35,494 bases of DNA from Shewanellaceae bacterium UBA2521 (GCA_002341165.1 DDNL01000010.1:1266-36759); one strand, 5' to 3'; positions 1 through 8,530 are shown, counted from the stretch's first letter. The notes: a model not told the origin generated them from the letters alone. A program made the numbers and translations.

Positions 1-588
1 CATTCTGATTTGGTTAATGAAAATACACATGGTATTTGAGCGTTTAATGTTACCCGTGAGCTTACGCAGAGCTTGCGACATCAAACGTGCTTGCAAGCCG
101 ACATGCGAGTCGCCCATATCACCTTCAATTTCAGCTTTAGGCGTTAACGCTGCAACAGAATCGACAATCACCACATCGACTGCACCAGAGCGTACCAACA
201 TGTCGCAAATTTCGAGCGCTTGTTCACCTGTGTCAGGCTGAGAGACCAAAAGTTCTTTTACATTCACGCCTAAGTTAGCCGCATAGATAGGATCCAATGC
301 GTGCTCTGCATCAATAAACGCACAGGTTTTACCTAATTTTTGCGCTTGAGCGATGACCTGCAAGGTTAACGTTGTTTTACCTGAAGACTCAGGGCCATAA
401 ATTTCAACAATACGACCGAAAGGCAAACCACCTATACCTAAAGCAATATCTAGCGTTAGAGATCCTGTTGAAACAGATTCAATATCTAAAGCAGAAGCGT
501 CACCTAACTTCATGATGGAGCCTTTACCAAATTGCTTTTCAATTTGACCTAGTGCGGCACTTAATGCTTTTTTTCGGTTATCATTCAT
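1..588 (-). CDS. recA: RecA recombinase (5' part, cut by window start)
   Basis: This encodes the first 196 residues of RecA, the ATP-dependent strand-exchange protein that also triggers LexA self-cleavage in the SOS response. The start is ATG at 588-586, preceded by a GGAG Shine-Dalgarno with about 6 nt spacing. The protein begins MNDNRKKALSAALGQIEKQF, contains the Walker A motif GPESSGKT, and continues through VVVIDSVAALTPKAEIEGDMGDSHVGL-type Walker B and loop sequence to FINQIRM, where the window ends. The match to the gammaproteobacterial family is very close over the whole visible length. The C-terminal part lies outside the window. It is transcribed divergently from mutS. Confidence 0.98.
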   Translation of the reverse strand, partial: MNDNRKKALSAALGQIEKQFGKGSIMKLGDASALDIESVSTGSLTLDIALGIGGLPFGRIVEIYGPESSGKTTLTLQVIAQAQKLGKTCAFIDAEHALDPIYAANLGVNVKELLVSQPDTGEQALEICDMLVRSGAVDVVIVDSVAALTPKAEIEGDMGDSHVGLQARLMSQALRKLTGNIKRSNTMCIFINQIRM

Positions 589-631
589 GTTTTATCTCCG
601 ATGAAGACGAGCTGTGATTAAAATTCTTCCT

Positions 632-659
632 AGTATACAACAACCGCTTCATAGGTAAA
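632..659 (-). promoter_or_regulatory. Candidate sigma70 promoter for recA
   Basis: On the minus strand TTTACC (659-654) is followed after 16 nt by TATACT (637-632), a good -10 element. This would start transcription about 40 nt upstream of the recA ATG. It was identified by eye only. Confidence 0.4.
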
Positions 660-682
660 CCTTAAACAGAGGATAAAATAAG

Positions 683-702
683 TCCTGAACGTACATACAA
701 TA
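683..702. promoter_or_regulatory. Candidate LexA (SOS) box upstream of recA
   Basis: The 20-nt sequence TCCTGAACGTACATACAATA matches the enterobacterial LexA consensus (CTG-N10-CAG core, alternating AT in the middle) at about 14 of 20 positions. On the recA strand it reads TTGTATGTACGTTCAG. RecA is a classical LexA target, so a box in the recA-mutS divergent spacer is expected. The site lies about 24 nt upstream of the best -35 candidate rather than on top of it, which lowers confidence. Confidence 0.45.
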
Positions 703-804
703 CTTACGATCTTCGTAATAAAAAAAACCTTACTTATGTAATATAAATTGATCAAAAATTTCGTTATGATAACCCCTATAAAGCGAACAACATGAGGTGA
801 AGAT

Positions 805-3414
805 GTGAGCACAAATTCCGCATCGAGTACAACGCAACATACCCCAATGATGCAACAATATCTTTCCATTAAGGCACAACATCCCAATATTTTACTGTTT
901 TACCGTATGGGTGACTTTTACGAACTGTTTTATGACGATGCCAAGCGCGCAGCACAACTTTTAGATATCTCGCTGACTGCACGAGGCAAAAGTGGTGGTG
1001 ATCCTATTCCTATGGCAGGCGTACCTTATCATGCGGTCGAAGGTTATTTGGCCAAGTTGGTTCAGCTCGGTGAGTCCATTGCCATTTGCGAGCAAACAGG
1101 GGATCCTAAAACCAGCAAAGGGCCTGTTCAGCGTGAGGTCGTGCGCATCGTCACACCTGGTACTTTAACCGACGAGTCTCTTTTACCTGAAAAACAAGAC
1201 AACTTATTAGCTGCTGTGTATGCCGGCGCTCAAAACCTAGGTATTGCCACAGTAGACCTCACTTCAGGACGCTTTGTGGTCAGCACTTTAACCAACGAAG
1301 ACGCTTTACAAAGCTACTTACAACGTACACGCCCTGCCGAGCTTTTATATTCTGAGTCACATCCAGAGCTCACAAGTCTCACTCACCTTTCTGCTGTAAC
1401 GCGACGTCCAGAATGGGAATTTGAGTTTAAAACCTGTTTTAAAATCTTAACCGAGCAGCTTGGCACGCACGATCTCACAGGCTTTGGCATTGAAGATGAA
1501 CACGAAGCTTTATGCGCAGCAGGCGCGTTGTTACATTACTTAAGAGAAACCCAGCGCACAACGCTCAGACATATTCATGCGATTACGCCCGAGCATCAAG
1601 ATGACTTTATCTTGCTCGATGCCACAACGCAAAAGAACCTCGAACTGAGCCAAAACTTAAATGGCGGTTTTGATAATACCCTTGCGCACATTTTGGATCG
1701 CACACAAACGCCTATGGGCAGTCGCTTGCTCAAACGTTGGCTCCATCAACCATTGCGCTCGCATGAAAAAGTAACACAGCGTTTAGATAACGTCACATGT
1801 TTGATTGAGACCAACCGCTACGAAACGCTGCGCACGCAACTCAAACATATAGGTGATATAGAGCGCGTCTTGGCGCGTTTGGCTCTGAACACGGCGCGAC
1901 CTAAAGATCTCGTGAAGCTCAGACAAGCACTGCGGTTGTTTCCTGAAATACAAGATCAACTACAAGCGATTGCTATCCCTGCAATGCAGCATCTGGTCAC
2001 ATCGATTCGACCTTTTCCACATACACTCGATTTGCTCGAACGTGCTGTGGTCGATCAACCACCCATGCTCATTCGTGATGGCGGTGTGATACGTGACGGC
2101 TATCATCAAGAGCTTGACCGCTTTCGCCAACTCAGCCATGGAGCCAGTGACGAACTCGATAAAATAGAGCAACGTGAACGTCAGCAAACAGGATGTAGCA
2201 CGCTTAAAATCAAATACAGTAAAGTGCATGGTTTTGCGATTGAAGTCTCTCGTGGTCAAGCGCACCTCGTTCCTGAGCATTATCAAAGGCGTCAAACCTT
2301 AAAAAATACTGAACGTTATATTATTCCTGAATTGAAATCGTATGAAGAGCAAGTACTGTCTAGCCAAGCCAATGCTCTAGCACTAGAAAAAGAACTCTGG
2401 GACGCTTTGTTTGAGCAACTGCTTCCAGAGCTAGGCGCATTACAATGTGCTGCTTTTGCCTGTGCCGAGCTCGATGTTTTAAGTAACTTTTCTGAGCGTT
2501 CTGAAAGCCTCAACTATTGTCGTCCGCAATTAATGCCACAACGTGGTATCGATATCATAGATGGGCGTCATCCTGTTATTGAGCAACGCCGTGAGCAGCC
2601 TTTTATCGCCAACTCAACGCAGCTACATCAAAAGCGAAAAATACTTATGATCACAGGCCCGAACATGGGCGGAAAATCGACTTATATGCGACAAACCGCT
2701 TTGATTGCTTTAATGGCGCATATTGGTTGTTACGTGCCAGCAAGCGAAGCTAAAATTGGTACCCTTGATCGCATTTTTACCCGTATTGGTGCCAGTGATG
2801 ATTTGGCTTCAGGCCGTTCAACCTTTATGGTAGAAATGACCGAAACAGCCAATATCTTACATAATGCGACCGCATCAAGTTTAGTGTTAATGGATGAAAT
2901 AGGTCGTGGTACTTCAACCTTTGATGGCTTATCCCTCGCTTGGGCTGCTGCTGAAGACTTGGCGCAAAGACTGGCCTCTATGACTTTATTTGCAACCCAT
3001 TACTTTGAGCTCACTCAATTGGCCGCGCAATATGAACAAGTGCATAATGTACACTTCAGTGCCATAGAGCATGAACAAGGCATCGCTTTTATGCATAAGG
3101 TTGAGGAAGGGTCAGCCAGTCAAAGCTATGGTTTGCAAGTTGCTGCATTAGCAGGCATGCCACAGTCTGTTATTCGTCAAGCGCAGCTTAAGCTACAAAC
3201 TTTAGAGCAAGAGACATCGCATATCAACACCACCTCTTCTGTGCAAGAGCCAGCTCCGCAAAGGACACATGCCCCTCAACCTAAGGTACTTTCTGCTGTA
3301 GAGGATTATGTGCAACGTATTCGGCCTGATGAACTGTCACCTAAACAGGCATTAGATCTGATTTATGATCTGACGGCTTTGGCACATACGGAAACCATTT
3401 CAGCAATAGACTGA
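805..3414 (+). CDS. mutS: DNA mismatch repair protein MutS
   Basis: MutS recognises base mismatches and small loops and recruits MutL. The product is 869 aa, close to the 853 aa of E. coli MutS. The N-terminal mismatch-reading motif is in RMGDFYELF (F38-x-E40). The core and clamp domains follow, then the ATPase with Walker A GPNMGGKST from about residue 618, a DEIGRGTSTFDG Walker B region and the ATHYFELT switch. The C-terminal tail (EDYVQRIRPDELSPKQALDL) resembles the tetramerisation region. The start is GTG at 805 with a GAGG Shine-Dalgarno 7 nt upstream. The first residues align with the family just ahead of HTPMMQQYL. It is divergent from recA and convergent with rpoS, with a shared terminator between mutS and rpoS. 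Confidence 0.98.
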   Translation: MSTNSASSTTQHTPMMQQYLSIKAQHPNILLFYRMGDFYELFYDDAKRAAQLLDISLTARGKSGGDPIPMAGVPYHAVEGYLAKLVQLGESIAICEQTGDPKTSKGPVQREVVRIVTPGTLTDESLLPEKQDNLLAAVYAGAQNLGIATVDLTSGRFVVSTLTNEDALQSYLQRTRPAELLYSESHPELTSLTHLSAVTRRPEWEFEFKTCFKILTEQLGTHDLTGFGIEDEHEALCAAGALLHYLRETQRTTLRHIHAITPEHQDDFILLDATTQKNLELSQNLNGGFDNTLAHILDRTQTPMGSRLLKRWLHQPLRSHEKVTQRLDNVTCLIETNRYETLRTQLKHIGDIERVLARLALNTARPKDLVKLRQALRLFPEIQDQLQAIAIPAMQHLVTSIRPFPHTLDLLERAVVDQPPMLIRDGGVIRDGYHQELDRFRQLSHGASDELDKIEQRERQQTGCSTLKIKYSKVHGFAIEVSRGQAHLVPEHYQRRQTLKNTERYIIPELKSYEEQVLSSQANALALEKELWDALFEQLLPELGALQCAAFACAELDVLSNFSERSESLNYCRPQLMPQRGIDIIDGRHPVIEQRREQPFIANSTQLHQKRKILMITGPNMGGKSTYMRQTALIALMAHIGCYVPASEAKIGTLDRIFTRIGASDDLASGRSTFMVEMTETANILHNATASSLVLMDEIGRGTSTFDGLSLAWAAAEDLAQRLASMTLFATHYFELTQLAAQYEQVHNVHFSAIEHEQGIAFMHKVEEGSASQSYGLQVAALAGMPQSVIRQAQLKLQTLEQETSHINTTSSVQEPAPQRTHAPQPKVLSAVEDYVQRIRPDELSPKQALDLIYDLTALAHTETISAID

Positions 3415-3429
3415 TCTATGGTCTATAAA

Positions 3430-3468
3430 GCAAAAAAGCGAATCTTTCATCTAGATTCGCTTCTTTGC
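3430..3468. terminator. Bidirectional terminator between mutS and rpoS
   Basis: Two 16-nt arms (3430-3445 and 3453-3468) form an inverted repeat with one mismatch and a 7-nt loop. An A-run lies in the left arm and T-rich sequence in the right arm. It lies exactly between two convergent genes. Confidence 0.8.
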
Positions 3469-3501
3469 TCTTCATGATAGGGTTCTGTGACAAAGTCACA
3501 C

Positions 3502-4518
3502 TTAACTGCGGTGAAACAAAGCCTCAATAGATAAACCTTGCGATCCTAAAATTTCACGTAATCGACGCAAAGCTTCAACTTGAATTTGTCTTACACGCTC
3601 ACGCGTTAAACCTATTTCTCTTCCTACATCTTCCAATGTAGAAGGCTCGTATCCCATTAAACCAAAGCGGCGTACCAACACTTCACGTTGCTTACTGCTG
3701 AGCTCATTGAGCCAACGAATCACAGATAAACGAATATCTTCATCTTGTACCCGAAAATCGGGATCAACATATTCATCGTCTGCAATGATATCAAGCAATG
3801 CTTTATCCGATTCGCTACTGATAGGTGTATCAACTGAACTGATTTTTTCGTTTAACTTTAACATCCGGCTCACATCAGCGATAGGCTTATTCAAAGTTTC
3901 AGCTATCTCTTCAGCCGTAGGCTCATGATCCAGTTTTTGCGCCAACTCACGCCCAGCTCTTAAATATACATTTAACTCTTTTACAACATGGATGGGTAAG
4001 CGTATAGTACGCGTCTGGTTCATGATAGCGCGCTCAATGGTTTGTCGAATCCACCATGTCGCATAAGTTGAAAAACGGAAACCACGCTCAGGATCAAATT
4101 TCTCTACTGCACGAATTAAACCTAAATTACCCTCTTCAATTAAATCTAATAAGGCTAAACCTCTATTATTGTAACGGCGAGCAATTTTGACGACCAAGCG
4201 CAAATTACTCTCGATCATGCGATTGCGGGATTTTTCACAACCCTTTTGGGCTTTACGCGAGTAAAACTTTTCTTCATCTGCAGAGAGCAAAGGTGAAAAG
4301 CCTATTTCACTTAAATAAAGTTGTGTTGCGTCAAGATTTTTTTGAAATTCCGATTGTGATTTTTGCTCAGATTCCGGTTCACTTGACGCTGCATCATCCG
4401 TTGTATCCTCTGAATAAGCGGCAACGTCATCATTGAGTTCAGAAACGACTTCAGACTCATCTATATCAATAAGCGCTGTTTCTATTTCTGCTGCTTGGTT
4501 TTCCTTTCGATTCATCAT
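3502..4518 (-). CDS. rpoS: RNA polymerase sigma factor RpoS
   Basis: This is the stationary-phase and general stress sigma factor. The product is 338 aa (E. coli 330 aa). An acidic, variable N-terminal stretch (about residues 1-58) precedes region 1.2 (DATQLYLSEIGFSPLLSADE). Region 2 follows with NLRLVVKIARRY, DLIEEGNLGLIRAVEKFDPE and the RFSTYATWWIRQTIERAI core. Region 3 comes next, then region 4 with the helix-turn-helix TLEDVGREIGLTRERVRQIQ. MMNRKE leaves two adjacent ATG starts, with GGA about 6 nt upstream favouring the first. It follows nlpD in the same direction, the usual arrangement in which rpoS is partly transcribed from within nlpD. An RssB-like adaptor is encoded at 29987-31114 in this window. 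Confidence 0.97.
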   Translation of the reverse strand: MMNRKENQAAEIETALIDIDESEVVSELNDDVAAYSEDTTDDAASSEPESEQKSQSEFQKNLDATQLYLSEIGFSPLLSADEEKFYSRKAQKGCEKSRNRMIESNLRLVVKIARRYNNRGLALLDLIEEGNLGLIRAVEKFDPERGFRFSTYATWWIRQTIERAIMNQTRTIRLPIHVVKELNVYLRAGRELAQKLDHEPTAEEIAETLNKPIADVSRMLKLNEKISSVDTPISSESDKALLDIIADDEYVDPDFRVQDEDIRLSVIRWLNELSSKQREVLVRRFGLMGYEPSTLEDVGREIGLTRERVRQIQVEALRRLREILGSQGLSIEALFHRS

Positions 4519-4596
4519 TTATATCCAACGTATTCTTATCAACTACCTAGAAATATAAGCTGCTTGGCAGTTTCTGTTGACGTTTTCAATCACAAC

Positions 4597-5364
4597 TCAC
4601 ATCGATTGAGGAGGTAAATACTTCAATGGATCAACAGATTTGCCATGATAACGTACTTCAAAGTGTAACTTCACAGTTCTCACTCCTGACTTCCCCATAT
4701 CGGCAATATGCTGTCCTTTTTTAACTTTTTGCTTAGTGCGTACTAAAATCCTATGATTATGAGCATAGGCACTTAAATAATCATCGCTATGCTTAATAAT
4801 CACTAAGTTGCCATAACCTCGTAAAGCATTACCAGCGTAAACCACTTCACCGCGAGCAGCTGCGACAACCGGCATGCCAAGAGGTCCTGAAAACTCAATA
4901 CCTTTACTTAACCGCTGACTTTGACCAAAACGTTTTGTTAAAGTACCTTCCGTAGGCCAACCCCAGCGAACCCGATGCTTTACAACTTTATCTTTCTTTG
5001 TGCTCTTCTTAGAGTGTGAAGATAAACGAGAATTTGCTTTGAGCGCAAGATCTTTTTTTACATTTTTTTTATTTTTTCTAAATGATTTTTTTACATTTGA
5101 GTCCTGAACAATTAAATATTGTCCCGGATAAATGGTGTAAGGCTCTTTTAAATGATTAAGTTGCGCTAACTTTGCAATATTTGTTCCAGCTCGAAAAGCA
5201 ATACTATAGAGCGTATCGCCGGTTTGAACAACATAAGCCCCTCCTTTCGCATAAGTTAAGCCTGTTGCATAAAAAGATTTTGATTCAACAGGCGCCAAAC
5301 CCGATTTAGACGCAACACAACTGGCAAGGCAAAAAGATAAAATTAAAATGATCCAAGTCTTCAT
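4597..5364 (-). CDS. nlpD: NlpD-type lipoprotein, amidase activator
   Basis: This is an outer-membrane lipoprotein that activates the septal amidase AmiC in E. coli. The ATG at 5364 gives MKTWIILILSFCLASC, a short lipoprotein signal with lipobox LASC and Cys16. A TTG 15 nt upstream would add five residues, and no clear Shine-Dalgarno distinguishes the two. A LysM domain (YVVQTGDTLYSIAFRAGTN through YPGQYLIV) precedes a Lys-rich linker and a C-terminal M23 domain (WPTEGTLTKRFG through LHFEVRYHGKSVDPLKYLP). The M23 zinc ligands are incomplete: the metal His before the D position is replaced (KGIEFSGP), and the HxH pair is reduced to KLH. This fits NlpD as an activator rather than an enzyme. It lies 78 nt upstream of rpoS. 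Confidence 0.93.
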   Translation of the reverse strand: MKTWIILILSFCLASCVASKSGLAPVESKSFYATGLTYAKGGAYVVQTGDTLYSIAFRAGTNIAKLAQLNHLKEPYTIYPGQYLIVQDSNVKKSFRKNKKNVKKDLALKANSRLSSHSKKSTKKDKVVKHRVRWGWPTEGTLTKRFGQSQRLSKGIEFSGPLGMPVVAAARGEVVYAGNALRGYGNLVIIKHSDDYLSAYAHNHRILVRTKQKVKKGQHIADMGKSGVRTVKLHFEVRYHGKSVDPLKYLPPQSM

Positions 5365-5635
5365 AAAAAGTAAATACAATGTCTTTATTATTTTGTAATA
5401 TGAAATTTTAACAGAAAAAAAAGTAATTTTGATTTATTTCAAAGACTATCAAAACATAGTTTTAATTTTTCTTTACACTCAAGACGCCAAAAAATTGGCA
5501 AAAAACCTTCAATCATTGCGATCGATGCCACAAAAAATAAATCCATATCTCTACAAAACAAGACAAGCTCTTTTTTCAAGCATAAAACTCATGATTTTTA
5601 AAAAAGCTAATTTGATAACATTAAAAAGTTCAAAT

Positions 5636-6251
5636 ATGAAGAAAATCGTGATCGCTGCACTGATGACCATAGCAGCATCTGTAGCACAAGCAGAACACCA
5701 CTCGATTCAAATGGGTGTTGAAACTGGCTTACAAACTATTTCAAAGATAAAAAACGCAACTGTGGGTCTTAACTTTGGTTATGAATGGCTACTTAACACA
5801 CTCGTCTATCACACCTATTGCTCATGTCGGTACAAGTGTTCGCCATAATAAGCCAGAAGCTTCTTTCTCTATAATGAATCCAGAAAAGGGAACACTCCAC
5901 ACCTCTCCACTCAATGCAAAAGTAAAGTATTACTTGGAGCTAGGTACGAAGTTCACAGCTTATACCAGCGCTGAACGTAATCTGTTCTTATACGTAGAAC
6001 CAAGCTACAAGCTGCAAGGTTTAGAATATAGTAACTCTGATCCAGTTCAGGTACTCCTCAACTATCGCGGTGTAGGAGGTAAAGTTGGCGTGGGTGCATT
6101 GATCACCAAGCACATCATGGTTGACCTCAATGCAGGGCAACATTGGTTACATTGGCAACATTTGTTACCTTTTGATAAGAATATTAGTGGTAGCATAACA
6201 GAAAGGCAGAAAGTGCGTAATTATGCTCTGAATGTATCTTATGCATTCTAA
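5636..6251 (+). pseudogene. Secreted barrel-like protein, copy 1 of the array, frameshifted
   Basis: The ATG at 5636 gives a clean signal peptide (MKKIVIAALMTIAASVAQA, then EHH) and a start that parallels copies 2-4 (IQMGVETGLQ). The frame is lost after GYEWLLNT near 5800. The remainder continues in another frame from ITPIAHVGTS to the C-terminal YAF at 6251 and aligns with SVTPIAHFGTS and onward in the intact copies. The break sits at ACACAC (5796-5801). One more AC unit would restore a single frame with exactly the paralogs' spacing (NTHSSITPIAH against NDRFSVTPIAH). It may be a real slippage mutation, a phase-variable state or a sequencing error. No good Shine-Dalgarno is visible. The 250 nt between it and nlpD does not resemble the upstream regions of the other copies. 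The family is not recognised by name. Confidence 0.75.
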
Positions 6252-6281
6252 GCGTAAACATATACCGCTGTGATGCAAAAG

Positions 6282-6313
6282 AAGGTGTTTCGCCATGCGA
6301 AATGCCTTTTTTT
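6282..6313 (+). terminator. Terminator after array copy 1
   Basis: A 12-bp stem (AAGGTGTTTCGC paired with GCGAAATGCCTT, two G-T pairs) with triloop CAT is followed by a T run. The same hairpin follows every copy of the array. Confidence 0.85.
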
Positions 6314-6565
6314 ATAGCCTTCTTATAACTGCTCCAAGATTATATTGGTTTATAAAGTTATAGTTTTAAGGTTTTTTTTCATTTTCACACTTTAATCTTT
6401 ATTTTATATAATACAAATAAGATTATTTAACCCTAAAAAGCTCATAAATCGTTATTTCTATAAAATACTCTACATAAGTCTATACTTATTTAGTTGTCTC
6501 ATGATACAAAACCACACCTTATTTTTAGCCGCTAAAATCGTCTAAATGCTCCTAAAAAACGCGAA

Positions 6566-6587
6566 AAACGTGATATTTATCACAAAA
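6566..6587. promoter_or_regulatory. CRP-like binding site
   Basis: The core GTGA-TATTTA-TCAC is a perfect match to the CRP half-sites at the right spacing. It is flanked by AAAC on the left and AAAA on the right. The centre lies about 75 nt upstream of the transcription start implied by the promoter at 6616-6645. The equivalent positions in the next two spacers are degraded (GTAA-TCTTTA-TCCC near 7677 and GTGA-TCTTTA-TCGA near 8821). No crp gene is in the window. Confidence 0.5.
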
Positions 6588-6615
6588 AAAATAGAAGCTA
6601 GATGTATGTAACATA

Positions 6616-6645
6616 TTTACACCTATCTCATTTATCCTATATATT
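6616..6645 (+). promoter_or_regulatory. Candidate sigma70 promoter of array copy 2
   Basis: TTTACA (6616-6621, one mismatch to TTGACA) is followed by TATATT (6640-6645) with an 18-nt spacer. This would give a leader of about 115 nt. The element is kept in the other spacers with small changes. Confidence 0.4.
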
Positions 6646-6766
6646 AATAAAACGTGCATTAATCACAAAAAACAAACTAAAAGGCTTAAAAGGGTGACAA
6701 AAAAGGTGAACAATTGTACAATTCTTGTTAATTAATTAGCTAACTGGTTTATACAGGAAAGTACAG

Positions 6767-7357
6767 ATGAAAACAGTCATTTTAGCCATACTTATCGCTA
6801 TTACAGCGTGTGCAACACAAGCAAAACATAGGCCTCTACAAATAGGTTTAGAAACAGGTTTAGAAACAGGTTTTCAAGAAACCGAAATGAAAAAATTAAA
6901 TCTACCTATTGTCGCTGAAGATAAGGAGAGATTTAATAAAAGATATAAAAACATGATTATAGGCGCTAAAGTAGGTTATGAAATACAATTGAATGATAGG
7001 TTTTCTGTAACACCTATTGCTCACTTCGGTACAAGCTTAGATAACAATAAAATTAAGACTAAATTAGAGCTTAAACGTTATGTAGAATTTGGTGCTAAAT
7101 TCAGTGCTTATGATAATGCTGAACAACGCGTATTCTTTTATGTCGAGCCAAATTATAGATACCAAAAAATGAACCTTACTTCTAATAAAACTAAGACAAA
7201 TGGTCATTTCTCTCTTAAGAATGAAGGTATGGGTGTTAAGTTAGGTGTAGGTAGATTTATTACAGACAATGTGATGATCGACTTAAGTGCAAGTAGGCAC
7301 TGGATGGAAGACGAAGATGTCTCTCATATCTTACTCGGTGTATCTTACGCACTTTAA
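6767..7357 (+). CDS. Secreted, probably outer-membrane beta-barrel protein, array copy 2
   Basis: The product is 196 aa and of a family I do not recognise by name. The signal peptide MKTVILAILIAITACATQA ends in a TQA-K site for signal peptidase I. The ITAC inside it also fits a lipobox, so a lipoprotein is possible. The rest shows alternating amphipathic strands (NMIIGAKVGYEIQL, FSVTPIAHFGTS, YVEFGAKFSAYD, RVFFYVEPNYRY, GMGVKLGVGRFI, NVMIDLSASRHW), ending LLGVSYAL. This is compatible with a small eight-stranded outer-membrane barrel of OmpA/OmpX type. GLETGLETG reflects a 12-nt tandem duplication. The stretch ETEMKKLNLPIVAEDKERF lies where a first surface loop would be and differs completely between copies. 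AGGAAAG is a good Shine-Dalgarno. Confidence 0.85.
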   Translation: MKTVILAILIAITACATQAKHRPLQIGLETGLETGFQETEMKKLNLPIVAEDKERFNKRYKNMIIGAKVGYEIQLNDRFSVTPIAHFGTSLDNNKIKTKLELKRYVEFGAKFSAYDNAEQRVFFYVEPNYRYQKMNLTSNKTKTNGHFSLKNEGMGVKLGVGRFITDNVMIDLSASRHWMEDEDVSHILLGVSYAL

Positions 7358-7386
7358 TGTGTAAACCTATACAATTGTGATTCAGA

Positions 7387-7419
7387 AAAAGGTGTTTCGC
7401 GATGCGAAATACCTTTTTT
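7387..7419 (+). terminator. Terminator after array copy 2
   Basis: This is the same hairpin as after copy 1, with triloop GAT and the second arm GCGAAATACCTT, followed by a T run. Confidence 0.85.
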
Positions 7420-7871
7420 ATAGCATTCTCATAACTGCTCCAAGATTATATTGGTTTATAAAGTTATACTTTTAAGGTTTTTTTTCATTTTCACACCTTA
7501 ATCTTTATTTTATATAATAAAAATGAGATTATTTAACCCTAAAAAGCTCATAAATCGTTATTTATATAAACTACTCCACATAAATCTATACTTATTTAGT
7601 TGTCCCATGATACAAAACCACACCTTATTTTTAGTCGCTAAAATCGTCTAAATACTCCTAAAAAACGCAAAAAAACGTAATCTTTATCCCAAAAAATAGA
7701 AACTAGATGTATGTAACATATTTACACCTATCTCATTTATCCTATATGTTGGTAAAACGTGCATTAATCACAAAATCCAAGCAAAGAATCTTAAAAAAGT
7801 GACAAGGAGGTAGAATAATTGTAAAATTCTTGTTAACTAATTAGCTAACTGGTTTATTCGGGAAAGTACAG
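7420..7871 (+). other. Conserved non-coding spacer upstream of array copy 3
   Basis: This is a near-copy of 6314-6766 with scattered substitutions. The CRP-like palindrome is degraded. The promoter-like TTTACA and the following TATATG are still present. The Shine-Dalgarno is GGGAAAG before the ATG at 7872. I see no gene. Confidence 0.65.
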
Positions 7872-8501
7872 ATGATAAAAGTCATTGTAGCCACACTTAT
7901 CGCTATTACAGCGTGTGGAATACAAGCAAAACATAGGCCTCTACAAATAGGTTTAGAAACAGGTTTAGAAACAGGTTTTCAAGACAACAAAATGACAAGC
8001 TCGCAATACCAAGGAGTGATAAGAAAAGGTAGCTATACTTACAGATATTATACCTCACAACAAAATAATGCGAGATTCAGTGGAAAATATAAAAACATGA
8101 TTATAGGGGCTAAAGTAGGTTATGAAGTACAAATAAATGATAGTTTTTCTGTAACACCTATTACTCACTTCGGTACAAGCTTAGATAACAATAAAATTAA
8201 GACTGAGTTAGAGCTTGAATATTATGTAGAATTTGGTACTAAATTCAGTGTTTATAATAATGCTAAACAGCGCATATTCTTTTATGTCGAGCCAAATTAT
8301 AGATACCAACAAATGAACCTTACTTCTGATAAAACTAAGACAAATGGTTATGTCTCTTTTAAGAATGAAGGTATGGGTGTTAAGTTAGGTGTAGGTGGAT
8401 TTATTACAGATAATATGATGATCGACTTCAGTGTAAGTAAGCACTTGATGGAAAACAAAGAGGCCTCTCATACCTTACTCGGTATATCTTACGCACTTTA
8501 A
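7872..8501 (+). CDS. Secreted, probably outer-membrane beta-barrel protein, array copy 3
   Basis: The product is 209 aa, the longest of the four copies. The signal peptide is MIKVIVATLIAITACGIQA followed by KHR, again with both a signal peptidase I site and a possible ITAC lipobox. It carries the same GLETGLETG duplication as copy 2. The first loop is expanded to about 37 residues rich in Tyr, Ser and Gln (between TGFQ and the KYKNMIIGAKVGYE strand). From that strand onward it is very similar to copy 2 (FSVTPITHFGTSLDNN, YVEFGTKFSVYN, RIFFYVEPNYRYQQ, EGMGVKLGVGGF) and ends LLGISYAL. Confidence in the barrel assignment is moderate and rests on strand pattern and the C-terminal hydrophobic residue. 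Confidence 0.85.
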   Translation: MIKVIVATLIAITACGIQAKHRPLQIGLETGLETGFQDNKMTSSQYQGVIRKGSYTYRYYTSQQNNARFSGKYKNMIIGAKVGYEVQINDSFSVTPITHFGTSLDNNKIKTELELEYYVEFGTKFSVYNNAKQRIFFYVEPNYRYQQMNLTSDKTKTNGYVSFKNEGMGVKLGVGGFITDNMMIDFSVSKHLMENKEASHTLLGISYAL

Positions 8502-8530
8502 TGTGTAAACCTATACCATTGTGATTCAGA

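Larger units (their letters stand above)
6314..6766 (+). other. Conserved non-coding spacer upstream of array copy 2
   Basis: This AT-rich region of about 450 nt has no convincing gene. It is nearly identical in order and length to the spacers at 7420-7871 and 8564-9015. It contains a CRP-like palindrome (6566-6587), a candidate promoter (6616-6645), and an AGGAAAG Shine-Dalgarno just before the ATG at 6767. Confidence 0.7.

Noticed and set aside
630..887. Minus-strand ORF of 85 aa across the recA-mutS spacer
   Set aside because: It covers the divergent promoter region and the start of mutS; its composition is Cys/Phe/Ile-rich with no family features.
1960..2513. Minus-strand ORFs within mutS
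   Set aside because: These are shadows of a clearly conserved coding region.
5429..5635. N-terminal extension of copy 1 from a TTG at 5429
   Set aside because: The ATG at 5636 begins a proper signal peptide matching copies 2-4; the upstream part has no homology to them.
6652..6672. A second CRP-like palindrome (GTGCATTAATCAC) in the array leader
   Set aside because: The half-sites are one base too close and the left half is GTGC rather than GTGA.
6728..6757. TTGTTA/TTTATA promoter immediately before copy 2
   Set aside because: The transcription start would fall within or after the Shine-Dalgarno, so it could not support normal translation.
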